From an uncultured Stenotrophomonas sp. (lineage in GTDB: Bacteria; Pseudomonadota; Gammaproteobacteria; Xanthomonadales; Xanthomonadaceae), in assembly GCA_913775725.1 (NCBI GenBank), contig CAJYNG010000026.1, forward strand, positions 1 through 60,075: DNA of 60,075 bases, given 5' to 3'. The notes below the pieces were generated by a model that worked only from the letters and a program-made list of their open reading frames with translations, was not told the origin of the DNA and made no database searches. Made by a program: the position numbers and the translations under genes. This document shows, piece after piece, positions 35,719 through 43,266 of the stretch (positions are counted from its first letter, which is position 1; each line of letters begins with the position of its first letter).

Positions 35719-36269
35719 GCCAGCGCAACACCGAAGCCCCGCGTGTCGTCTATGAAGGCAAGTACCAGCGCATGCTGGTGCGCGGCACCTGGGAATACAG
35801 CGAACGTACCCATGCCGGTGGCCTGGCGGCGATCATCATCGCCGTCACCCCGGAGGACAAGGTGCTGTTCGTCGAGCAGTTCCGCGTGCCGCTGCAGGCA
35901 CCCACCATCGAGATGCCGGCCGGCCTGGTCGGCGACATCCACGCCGGCGAATCGATCGAAGTCTCGGCCGTGCGCGAACTGGAAGAAGAAACCGGCTGGA
36001 CCGCCGATCACGCCGAAGTGCTGATGATCGGCCCCACCTCCTCCGGCGCCAGCAGCGAGAAGATCGCCTTCGTGCGCGCTACCGGCCTGCGCCGGATCGG
36101 CGAAGGCGGCGGCGATGACAGCGAGGACATCACCGTGCACGAAATTCCACGCAATGAGGCTGCAGCCTGGCTGGTGCAGAAGATGGGCGAAGGCTACGAG
36201 CTGGACGCCAAGCTCTGGGCCGGGCTGTGGATGATCGAGCATCACCTGGACGGACGCCCACGTGGCTGA
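35715..36269 (+). CDS. Nudix hydrolase, ADP-ribose pyrophosphatase-like
   Basis: 184 residues. A complete Nudix box GDIHAG-E-SIEVSAV-RELEEETGW at 73-95 preceded by VEQFRVPLQAPTIEMPAGLV, the layout of ADP-ribose diphosphatases (NudF-like). It probably hydrolyses ADP-ribose or a related nucleotide sugar. It overlaps both neighbours: ATGA with the exonuclease and 8 bases with the amidohydrolase. The exact substrate cannot be fixed by eye. Confidence 0.9.
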   Translation: MSQRNTEAPRVVYEGKYQRMLVRGTWEYSERTHAGGLAAIIIAVTPEDKVLFVEQFRVPLQAPTIEMPAGLVGDIHAGESIEVSAVRELEEETGWTADHAEVLMIGPTSSGASSEKIAFVRATGLRRIGEGGGDDSEDITVHEIPRNEAAAWLVQKMGEGYELDAKLWAGLWMIEHHLDGRPRG

Positions 36270-37059
36270 CGCTGACCTGCATGCACTGCCGGCGCTGCTG
36301 GGCGCCGATGATCCGGCAATCTACGCGATTCACCGGGCGCAGGGCGCGTCGCCGTACCTGCTGCTGGCCGACCATGCCGGCCAGCAGGTGCCGCGTGCAT
36401 TGGAAGACCTTGGCCTGGCGCAGGCCGAACTTGACCGCCATATCGGCTGGGACATCGGCATTGCCGGCACCACCCGTGCACTGGCCGAACGGCTGGATGC
36501 CTGGGCGATCGAACAGACCTATTCGCGGCTGCTGATCGACTGCAACCGTCCGCTGGACTCGCCGACGCTGATTCCGGAAGTGAGCGACCACACCGTGGTG
36601 CCGGGCAATGCCGGGCTGTCGGCGGCGCAGCGGCAGCAGCGCATCGATGCGATCCACACGCCCTACCACGCGCGCATCGACGCGGAACTGGACGCACGCC
36701 GCGATGCCGGCCGCCCCACCCTGCTGGTGATGATGCACAGCTTCACCCCGGCGATGAACGGCGCGCAGCGGCCGTGGCACGCCGGCGTGCTGTATCACCA
36801 GGACACGCGCTTTGCGCATGCGCTGCTGCAGGCACTGCGCGAGGAAGGCGATCTGGTGGTGGGTGACAACGAACCGTATTCGGTCAGCAGTACCAGCGAC
36901 TACGCGGTGCCGGTGCATGGCGAAGGCCGTCGGCTGGTGCATGTGGAACTGGAGATCCGCCAGGATCTGATCGTCGATGTGGCTGGGCAGCTGGCGTGGG
37001 CGGATCGGCTGGCGCGGATCTTCAGCGCGTTGCAGCCGCAGTTGCTGGCGTTCGGTTGA
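36262..37059 (+). CDS. N-formylglutamate amidohydrolase family protein
   Basis: 265 residues with a GTG start inside the Nudix gene. Family marks: YLLLADHAGQQVPRALEDLG near 32 (metal/histidine region), HIGWDIGIAG near 60, QTYSRLLIDCNRP near 84, LLVMMHSFTPAMNGAQRPWHAGVLY near 153, VGDNEPYS. The family removes formyl groups from N-formylglutamate in histidine breakdown, but no hut genes are near, so the true substrate may differ. Last gene of the four-gene operon. Confidence 0.87.
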   Translation: MADADLHALPALLGADDPAIYAIHRAQGASPYLLLADHAGQQVPRALEDLGLAQAELDRHIGWDIGIAGTTRALAERLDAWAIEQTYSRLLIDCNRPLDSPTLIPEVSDHTVVPGNAGLSAAQRQQRIDAIHTPYHARIDAELDARRDAGRPTLLVMMHSFTPAMNGAQRPWHAGVLYHQDTRFAHALLQALREEGDLVVGDNEPYSVSSTSDYAVPVHGEGRRLVHVELEIRQDLIVDVAGQLAWADRLARIFSALQPQLLAFG

Positions 37060-37084
37060 ACGCGCGTGGATCCATCCCGGATCG

Positions 37085-37157
37085 GTAGTGCCGGCCGCTG
37101 GCCGGCAACCTCAGGGTGGTTGGATCAAGGTGTTTGCCGGCCAGCGGCCGGTACTAC
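37085..37157. repeat. SMAG-type pair (GCCGGCCGCTGGCCGGC core)
   Basis: GTAGTGCCGGCCGCTGGCC at the left and a facing GCCAGCGGCCGGTACTAC ending at 37157. The terminal CTAC (GTAG on the minus strand) supplies the TAG stop codon of the convergent gene ending at 37154. Confidence 0.85.
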
Positions 37158-37825
37158 CCCAACGTTGGAACCTCCATCCACGGGAACGGCTTGTAGCCGC
37201 GCACCTGCAGCGTTGCGCCGATTGCGGCGAAGTCATCCTTGATCGCCTGCGCGCGACGACGATCCAGCGCTTCACCCAGCACCAGCGGCAACGCGCGGCA
37301 GCGCGCCAGCGCCTCGCCCACCGGAATCTCCAGCAAGTGCGCCACGCGTTGCGCTGCTGCTTTGATCTGCCCCTCCGGGCACGCCCTCAGCGTCAGATCG
37401 AAGGACGCGAAGATGCCCGTGCCCACCCCCGCCTCGCGCGCAGCCGCCTGTTCCGCAGCTCCCGCTTCACCCAGGGCTTCGTCGATACCCTCGACCTGCT
37501 GGAACGCGTCGTACTCGGCGTAGTACGCCAGCGCCTGCGCATAGTCCTGCAGCGACGACAGCGGGCGTTGCCGCTTCTGCACATCCAGCACGTCGGCAAA
37601 CGTGGACGGTTCCAGATACGGGAACAGCCCCATCGCTGCCGAAGTGGCCGATCGCTCACCATCGTCATCCAGTGCTTCATCACTGGATGACGGCAACCAC
37701 AACCGTGCCGCCAGCAGGTCCTCGCCACTGGCCATCACCCAGCCGAAGGCGTTCCACACCGCATCGTCATCGTTGCAGGCGGCGAAGGCATGCAGGGTCT
37801 GTTGCAGGTCCAGCAGTTCGATCAT
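37154..37825 (-). CDS. Hypothetical protein coupled to an MFS exporter
   Basis: 223 residues, soluble. The N-terminal half (MIELLDLQQTLHAFAACNDDDAVWNAFGWVMASGEDLL) is acidic and helical. The C-terminal ~80 residues (FDLTLRACPEGQIKAAAQRVAHLLEIPVGEALARCRALPLVLGEALDRRRAQAIKDDFAAIGATLQV) look like a ribosomal-L7/L12-C-like or ferredoxin-like fold in which a cluster of residues reduces to ILxxIGxxLGxAK-type repeats. I do not recognise a named family. Start ATG overlaps the MFS stop (ATGA). Its stop codon lies inside a SMAG repeat. Confidence 0.7.
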   Translation of the reverse strand: MIELLDLQQTLHAFAACNDDDAVWNAFGWVMASGEDLLAARLWLPSSSDEALDDDGERSATSAAMGLFPYLEPSTFADVLDVQKRQRPLSSLQDYAQALAYYAEYDAFQQVEGIDEALGEAGAAEQAAAREAGVGTGIFASFDLTLRACPEGQIKAAAQRVAHLLEIPVGEALARCRALPLVLGEALDRRRAQAIKDDFAAIGATLQVRGYKPFPWMEVPTLG

Positions 37826-39240
37826 GCGTCTGTGCTCAGGCAGGCGGTCGCTGCCGAGTCTACCGGCGCCGGGCGCAGGCCCAGCGCGATCAACACGCCG
37901 AGCACAGCGAACAGCGCGGCGCCGTACTGTGCATTGACCATGCCCTGCAGGGCATCGGGACTGGTTGCTGCCTGCGTGCCACGCGCGGCGTTGGCGATCA
38001 TCACCAGTACCGCCAATCCCAAGGCGCCGCCGATCTGCTGTGCGGTGGCCGCCATGCCGGACGCAACACCTTGCTGCGGACCCGGCACGCCCTGCCCCGC
38101 TACGATCCACATTGCTGTCCAGCTCATGCCCTGGCCCACACTGAGCACCACGATTCCGGGCAGCAGTGGCCAGTAGCTGGCGCCGTGCGGCATCGCCAGC
38201 GCCACCGCGGCGATGCCGATGGCACCGGCGGCGAAGCCCCAGGCCAGCACCTGCCGTGGCGAACGGCGCCGCAGCATGCGTTCGGCAATACGGATGCCGA
38301 AGGTGCACACCAATGTCGGCAGCAGGAAGGCCATGCCGGCCTGCAGCGGGCTCCAGCCATAGCCATCCTGGAAGTAGAGCGCCAGGAAGTAGTACTGCAC
38401 GCCATAGCTGCTCATGAAGGCGAAGGTCAGGCCCAGTGCCGCGCGCAGGCCGGGCAGGCGCAACAGCGAAAACTGCATCAGCGGGTCACGGCTGCGCTTT
38501 TCGATCTGTACGAACACCGTCAACAGTACGGCGGAAAGCAGCAGGCAGATCAGCGTGGCCGGCGCCGTCCAGCCCCACTCCGGCCCTTGCACCAGGGTGG
38601 TGACCAGCAGGCTGCCGCCGGCGGTGACCGTCAGGCAGCCGGCCAGGTCGAACGAGCGCCCCTGCACTCGGGGGCCATCGGCCGGCAGCCACGCACCGGC
38701 GGCGACGGCGCAGGCGGTGGCCAGTGGCACGATCACCGCCAGCACCGCCGGCCAGCCGAACGCCTGGGTCAATACGCCACCCAGCAGCGTGCCCAGCGCC
38801 AGGCCGACCGCGCTGGCCATGCTCCAGATCGCCAGTGCGCGGTTGCGCACCGGGCCTTCGGTGTAGAGCGTGTTGATCAATGCCAGCGTGGCCGGGAACA
38901 ACAGCGCCGCGCCGATGCCCTGCGCCGCACGCGCGATGATCAGCAGGGTGGCATTCGGCGCCAGCGCACCGAGCAGCGACGCCAGCGCGAACAGCAGCAT
39001 GCCCAGCCGATAGAAACGGCGGCGGCCGATCAGGTCGGCGGCGCGGCCACCCAGCAGCAGGCTGCCGCCGAAGGCGACGGTGTAGGCACTGACCACCCAT
39101 TGCAGCTGCTGCGCATTGATCTGCAGCGCGCGCCCCATGTCGTGCAGGGCGACGAAGATGATGGTGGCATCCAGGGCGATGATCAGCTGTGCGGTGGCCA
39201 GCAGGGTCAGCGCCCAGCGCGGGTATTTGAGGGGAGGCAT
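37822..39240 (-). CDS. MFS multidrug exporter, DHA2 (EmrB/QacA) type
   Basis: 472 residues with 14 predicted membrane segments. Motif A-like GGRAADLIGRRRFYRLG near 64, motif C-like WSMASAVGLALGTLLGGVLTQAFGW near 143, and the DHA2-style N-terminus LIIALDATIIFVALHDMGRALQ. Probably exports drugs or solvents by proton antiport. Divergent from a LysR gene with a palindromic operator between them, so it is the likely regulated target. A soluble gene of unknown role is coupled downstream. Confidence 0.92.
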   Translation of the reverse strand: MPPLKYPRWALTLLATAQLIIALDATIIFVALHDMGRALQINAQQLQWVVSAYTVAFGGSLLLGGRAADLIGRRRFYRLGMLLFALASLLGALAPNATLLIIARAAQGIGAALLFPATLALINTLYTEGPVRNRALAIWSMASAVGLALGTLLGGVLTQAFGWPAVLAVIVPLATACAVAAGAWLPADGPRVQGRSFDLAGCLTVTAGGSLLVTTLVQGPEWGWTAPATLICLLLSAVLLTVFVQIEKRSRDPLMQFSLLRLPGLRAALGLTFAFMSSYGVQYYFLALYFQDGYGWSPLQAGMAFLLPTLVCTFGIRIAERMLRRRSPRQVLAWGFAAGAIGIAAVALAMPHGASYWPLLPGIVVLSVGQGMSWTAMWIVAGQGVPGPQQGVASGMAATAQQIGGALGLAVLVMIANAARGTQAATSPDALQGMVNAQYGAALFAVLGVLIALGLRPAPVDSAATACLSTDA

Positions 39241-39273
39241 CGGCGGATTGGATCGGTGGGGGAGCGCAGTCTC

Positions 39274-39293
39274 ATTGATGCAACCGAATCAAT
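39274..39293. promoter_or_regulatory. LysR-type operator between MFS and LysR genes
   Basis: ATTGAT-N8-ATCAAT, an exact inverted repeat containing a T-N11-A LysR box, in the 90-base divergent spacer. Confidence 0.65.
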
Positions 39294-39330
39294 AAACCCC
39301 CTGCCCACCATTTCTGTCATGATTTTCCGC

Positions 39331-40230
39331 ATGAATGCAGCCTCGATGGACCTCAATGCGGTGCGCATGCTGGTGCAGGTGGCCGAAGCGCGCAGTTTCA
39401 CCGTGGCCGCCGGCCAACTGGGCCTGAGCCAGTCTGGCCTGTCCCGCGCGATCGGGCGGCTGGAAGTATCGCTGGGGGTGAAGCTGCTGCAGCGGAACAC
39501 CCGCAACGTGGCGCTGACCCCGGATGGCCGCCAGTTCGTGGAACAGGTGGCACCGCTGCTGGCCGGCCTGGACGACGCCGAGCGGCAACTGGCCGACCGC
39601 CCGTGCACGCCCTCGGGCACGTTGAAGATCAGTGCACCGTCGATGTTCGGGCGCAAAGTACTGGTGCCGATGCTGGCGCCGTTGCTGCAACAGCATCCGC
39701 AGCTGCAGGTGGACGCGGTGCTCAGCGACCGCCTGGTCGATCTGGTCGAGGAAGGCTTCGATGCCGCGCTGCGCACCGGCGTCATCGCCGACCAGCGCAT
39801 CGTCGCGCGGCCATTGCGGCCGCTGCGCTGGGTGACGGTGGCCAGCCCCGCCTATCTGGCCCGCTGTGGCGCACCGGACGATGTGGCCGCGCTGCAGGAT
39901 CACGCGTGCCTGGCGGTGCGCAACCTACGCAGTGGCCGGCTGGTGGACTGGCAGTTCCTGCAGGACGGGCAACTGCGCGAGGTCACGCCACCGACGCGGA
40001 TGGTGTTCGACAGCGGCGATCCGCTGGTGGAAGCCGCCATCGCCGGTATCGGCATCGTGCAGGTGATGGATTTTGCGGTGGCCGATGCGCTGGCCGACGG
40101 CCGCCTGCAGCGCGTGCTGCAGCCGTTCGAGGGCCGCAGCCGCGAACTGTCGTTGATCTATCCACCGTCGCGCCAGCATTCGCCGAAGCTGCAGGTGCTG
40201 GCCGACGCCTTGCTGGCGGGCGACTGGTAG
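39331..40230 (+). CDS. LysR-family regulator of the adjacent MFS exporter
   Basis: 299 residues from ATG 39331; ATGs at 39319 and 39346 are alternatives. N-terminal winged HTH: AVRMLVQVAEARSFTVAAGQLGLSQSGLSRAIGRLEVSLGVKLLQRNTRNVALTPDG. A periplasmic-binding-like effector domain follows (about 95-299, LKISAPSMFGRKVLVPMLAPLLQQHP). It belongs to the CrgA/AaeR-like subgroup by pattern. The stop codon TAG is part of a GTAG repeat (40227). Confidence 0.92.
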   Translation: MNAASMDLNAVRMLVQVAEARSFTVAAGQLGLSQSGLSRAIGRLEVSLGVKLLQRNTRNVALTPDGRQFVEQVAPLLAGLDDAERQLADRPCTPSGTLKISAPSMFGRKVLVPMLAPLLQQHPQLQVDAVLSDRLVDLVEEGFDAALRTGVIADQRIVARPLRPLRWVTVASPAYLARCGAPDDVAALQDHACLAVRNLRSGRLVDWQFLQDGQLREVTPPTRMVFDSGDPLVEAAIAGIGIVQVMDFAVADALADGRLQRVLQPFEGRSRELSLIYPPSRQHSPKLQVLADALLAGDW

Positions 40231-40249
40231 ATCCACGCCATGCGTGGAT
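40227..40249. repeat. GTAG palindrome overlapping the LysR stop codon
   Basis: GTAG followed by the perfect palindrome ATCCACGCCATGCGTGGAT. TAG of GTAG is the stop of the LysR gene. The same 19-base palindrome occurs at 18571-18589. Confidence 0.75.
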
Positions 40250-40261
40250 GGGTTCCTGACT

Positions 40262-40300
40262 GGGGTCAGAGCCCTTTCCGTGGGAAAGGGCTCTGACCCC
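40262..40300. repeat. GGGGTCAG-type palindrome, copy C
   Basis: Perfect 18 bp arms, GGGGTCAGAGCCCTTTCC and its reverse around a 3-base loop, 7 bases after the pip stop (minus strand), so it could act in 3'-end formation for pip and the convergent LysR gene. Confidence 0.85.
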
Positions 40301-40306
40301 GGGGCA

Positions 40307-41248
40307 TTACGCGAAGCTATCGGTGGCGCGCACCAGTGCGTCCACGTTCTCTGCTTCGAACGCCGAATGGCCCGAAGCCGGGGTGATGTCCAGCTTTGCC
40401 TTCGGCCACACCTTGGTCAGGTCCCAGGCGTTGGCCAGCGGGCAGACCACGTCGTAGCGGCCGTGCACGATCACACCCGGAATATCGGCGATGCGGTGCG
40501 CGTCGCGCAGCAGCTGGTCTTCCACCTCGAAGAAACCGCCGTTGACGAAGTAGTGGTTCTCGATGCGGGCGAACGCCAGCGCGAAGTGCGGATCTTCGTG
40601 GCTGTTGATGAAGTCATCATCAACATGCAGGAAGCTGGTCGCACCTTCCCACACCGCCCACGCCTTGGCCGCTTCCAGGCGGGTGGTTTCGTCGTCGCTG
40701 GTCAGGCGGCGGTGGAAGGCCGAGATCAGATCATGACGCTCCACCGACGGGATCGGCTTGAGGTAGTGCTCCCACGCATCCGGGAACAGGCGGTTGGCGC
40801 CTTCCTGGTAGAACCATTCCAGCTCCCAGCGACGCAGCATGAAGATGCCGCGCAGGACCAGCTCGGTCACGCGCTGCGGATGGGTTTCGGCATAGGCCAG
40901 CGCCAGGGTCGAACCCCAGCTGCCACCGAACACCTGCCAGCGATCGACCTTGAGGTGCTCGCGCAGCTTTTCGATATCGGCAACGAGGTCCCAGGTGGTG
41001 TTGTCCACCAGATCCGCGTGCGGGGTGGAACGGCCGGCACCGCGCTGGTCGAACAGGATGATGCGGTACTTGGACGGGTCGTGGAACTGGCGCATCTTGT
41101 CGCTGCAGCCGCCGCCCGGGCCACCGTGCAGCATCACCACCGGCTTGCCGTCCGGGTTGCCGCACTGTTCGAAGTACAGCGTGTGGCGGTCGTCGACCTT
41201 CAGGGTGCCGACGTCGTAGGGGGTGATGGCGGGGTACAGCGTACGCAT
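40307..41248 (-). CDS. pip: Proline iminopeptidase (alpha/beta hydrolase, S33)
   Basis: 313 residues. Cleaves N-terminal proline from peptides. Oxyanion motif HGGPGGG at 41-47, LFDQRGAGRS at 65-74, nucleophile S110 in GGSWGS, aspartate in VHGRYDVVCP near 266 and histidine in ASGHSAFE near 294. The sequence is very close to the Xanthomonas/Serratia type. No signal peptide, so cytosolic. Single gene. Confidence 0.96.
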   Translation of the reverse strand: MRTLYPAITPYDVGTLKVDDRHTLYFEQCGNPDGKPVVMLHGGPGGGCSDKMRQFHDPSKYRIILFDQRGAGRSTPHADLVDNTTWDLVADIEKLREHLKVDRWQVFGGSWGSTLALAYAETHPQRVTELVLRGIFMLRRWELEWFYQEGANRLFPDAWEHYLKPIPSVERHDLISAFHRRLTSDDETTRLEAAKAWAVWEGATSFLHVDDDFINSHEDPHFALAFARIENHYFVNGGFFEVEDQLLRDAHRIADIPGVIVHGRYDVVCPLANAWDLTKVWPKAKLDITPASGHSAFEAENVDALVRATDSFA

Positions 41249-41296
41249 GCTTGCAGCTCCAGGGTGATGCCCTGCCGGGGCAGGAGAACCTCCATT

Positions 41297-42154
41297 CTAG
41301 GCCGGACGCCGGCCCAGGGTGATGCGGTCGCGCTGCTCCAGATCCTGCACGGTCTGCACCTCGGCAAAACCCGCTGCGACAAACAGCGCGCGGATCGCCT
41401 CGCCCTGATCCCAACCATGCTCGATCAGCAACCAGCCGCCGGGCAGCAGGTGGGCCTGGCCACCGTCGACGATGCGGCGGATGTCATCCAGGCCATCCAC
41501 GCCGGAGGCCAGCGCGGTAGCCGGTTCAAAACGCAGGTCGCCCTGTTCCAGATGAGGGTCATCGCTGGCGATGTAGGGCGGGTTGCTGGCAATCAGGTCG
41601 AAGCGTGCACCCTGCAGCGGCGCATACCAGTCGTGCCCGCCCTCGCCGAAGCGGACGTTGCGCAGTTCATGGCGGGCCGCGTTGCGCGCAGCCACGGCCA
41701 ACGCGCCCGGGCTGGCATCGGTGGCCAGCACCTGCGCCTGCGGCCGTTCGCTGGCCAGTGCCAGGGCGATCGCACCGCTGCCGGTGCCCAGGTCAGCCAG
41801 TTGCAGCGATTGGTCTGGCGGCAGCCGCTCCAGCGCCAGCTCGACCAGCAGCTCGGTTTCCGGACGCGGGATCAGCGTGGCCGGGTCGACCTCCAGGTCC
41901 AGTGTCCAGAATCCGCGTCGACCGGTCAGATAGGCGACCGGCTCACCGGCCACGCGACGGGCCAGCAACGCTTCGAAGGCGGCCTGGTCGGCAGCGGCCA
42001 GCGGATCGGTGGCATGTGCGAACAGCCAGCTGCGGGGGCGGTCCAGTACGTGCAGCAGCAGCAGTTCGGCTTCGTGGCGGGCTTCGACGCCGCCCAGGCG
42101 GGCACTGGCCTCGGCCACGATCTGGCGCAGGGTGGGTTCGGTTTGGAAAGACAT
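41297..42154 (-). CDS. prmC: Release factor glutamine methyltransferase
   Basis: 285 residues. Methylates the GGQ glutamine of release factors. SAM-binding [14 protein letters not shown] at 121-134, catalytic NPPYIAS at 191-197, and the N-terminal helical domain with [12 protein letters not shown] at 94-105. Start ATG 42154 ([11 protein letters not shown]). In E. coli it follows prfA; here prfA is 26 kb away. pip lies 48 bases downstream on the same strand. Confidence 0.95.
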   Translation of the reverse strand: MSFQTEPTLRQIVAEASARLGGVEARHEAELLLLHVLDRPRSWLFAHATDPLAAADQAAFEALLARRVAGEPVAYLTGRRGFWTLDLEVDPATLIPRPETELLVELALERLPPDQSLQLADLGTGSGAIALALASERPQAQVLATDASPGALAVAARNAARHELRNVRFGEGGHDWYAPLQGARFDLIASNPPYIASDDPHLEQGDLRFEPATALASGVDGLDDIRRIVDGGQAHLLPGGWLLIEHGWDQGEAIRALFVAAGFAEVQTVQDLEQRDRITLGRRPA

Positions 42155-42163
42155 TCCGCAATT

Positions 42164-42222
42164 GTAGAGCCGAGCCCATGCTCGGCCGCTCCACCCGCAG
42201 CCGAGCATGGGCTCGGCTCTAC
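42164..42222. repeat. SMAG-type GTAG palindrome pair (last copy in the window)
   Basis: Facing units with core GAGCCGAGC...GCTCGGCT, 10 bases upstream of the prmC start. No further GTAG palindrome was found to the right of this one. Confidence 0.85.
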
Positions 42223-42366
42223 AAAAGCTGGAATTCGTTCAGGTTCTGCGGGAGGGAATAAGGAGGGGCTATCGGCCCCATTCCGTGCCTCGGGGAGATT
42301 TCCCTTGTCACACAGGCAGTCGCAGGATGAGGGCGGCAAGGTTCAGTGCCGGCTCATGGCCTTTTG

Positions 42367-42381
42367 ATAGACTCCATCTAT
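42367..42381 (+). promoter_or_regulatory. OxyR-like site upstream of ahpC
   Basis: ATAG-N7-CTAT, the OxyR half-motif, with a second ATAG-N7-CAAT at 42385-42399 that is imperfect and not at the usual 22-base register. It lies about 95 bases before ahpC, as expected for peroxide control of ahpC in xanthomonads. Confidence 0.55.
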
Positions 42382-42476
42382 CAAATAGATGCAATCAATG
42401 GATTGTTCTTATCGCGAGCGAATCGGTAACCTAGCTCCTGTTGATTCACCCACTCCCCTTCACCAGAGGAAAAATG

Positions 42477-43040
42477 ATGTCCCTCATCAACACCCAGATC
42501 CAGCCGTTCGAAGCCAACGCTTACCACAATGGCGAGTTCATCAAGGTTTCCGACAACAGCCTGAAGGGCCAGTGGTCCGTCCTGATCTTCATGCCGGCCG
42601 CCTTCACCTTCAACTGCCCGACCGAGATCGAGGACGCGGCTGACCATTACGCCGAGTTCAAGAAGGCCGGCGCAGAGGTCTACATCGTCACCACCGATAC
42701 CCACTTCTCGCACAAGGTGTGGCACGAAACCTCGCCGGCCGTCGGCAAGGCCCAGTTCCCGCTGGTCGGCGACCCGACCCACCAGCTGACCCGCGCCTTC
42801 GGCGTGCACATTGAAGAAGAAGGCCTGGCCCTGCGCGGCACCTTCATCATCAACCCGGAAGGCGTGATCAAGACCCTGGAGATCCACTCCAACGAGATCG
42901 CCCGTGACGTCGCCGAGACCCTGCGCAAGCTGAAGGCTGCCCAGTTCACCGCCGCCAACCCGAACCAGGTCTGCCCGGCCAAGTGGAAGGAAGGCGAGAA
43001 GACCCTGACCCCGTCGCTGGACCTGGTCGGCAAGATCTAA
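42477..43040 (+). CDS. ahpC: Alkyl hydroperoxide reductase, peroxiredoxin subunit
   Basis: 187 residues, as in E. coli. Typical 2-Cys peroxiredoxin: peroxidatic C47 in FTFNCPTE, resolving C166 in QVCPAKW. Reduces organic peroxides, hydrogen peroxide and peroxynitrite and is recycled by AhpF. The ATG at 42477 is chosen over 42474 because AGAGGA then has a 6-base spacing. Preceded by an OxyR-like site; ahpF follows after a 226-base spacer with a 19 bp inverted repeat. Confidence 0.97.
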   Translation: MSLINTQIQPFEANAYHNGEFIKVSDNSLKGQWSVLIFMPAAFTFNCPTEIEDAADHYAEFKKAGAEVYIVTTDTHFSHKVWHETSPAVGKAQFPLVGDPTHQLTRAFGVHIEEEGLALRGTFIINPEGVIKTLEIHSNEIARDVAETLRKLKAAQFTAANPNQVCPAKWKEGEKTLTPSLDLVGKI

Positions 43041-43114
43041 AGCAGTACCGGCCTGCCGTGGCCCCACGCCACGGCGCGCCCTTCATCCCCGTGCCGGCCC
43101 CCCCCGCCGGCGTG

Positions 43115-43193
43115 GGGGTGAACCCAAGACAGCCAACGCACGCCAGCCTTGGCCAGCCAGCCCCTTCCACGGTCGCTGTCTTGGGTTCACCCC
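43115..43193. repeat. 19 bp perfect inverted repeat between ahpC and ahpF
   Basis: GGGGTGAACCCAAGACAGC (43115-43133) and its exact reverse complement (43175-43193) around a 41-base loop. It could separate ahpC and ahpF expression as an attenuator or stabilise the ahpC message; no T-run follows. Confidence 0.8.
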
Positions 43194-43266
43194 TACCCCC
43201 TGCTGGTCCGCTACCTTCTACAGCGGTGCCACGCCCCCTGTTTGCCTGAAGCCAGGAGAAGACCCG

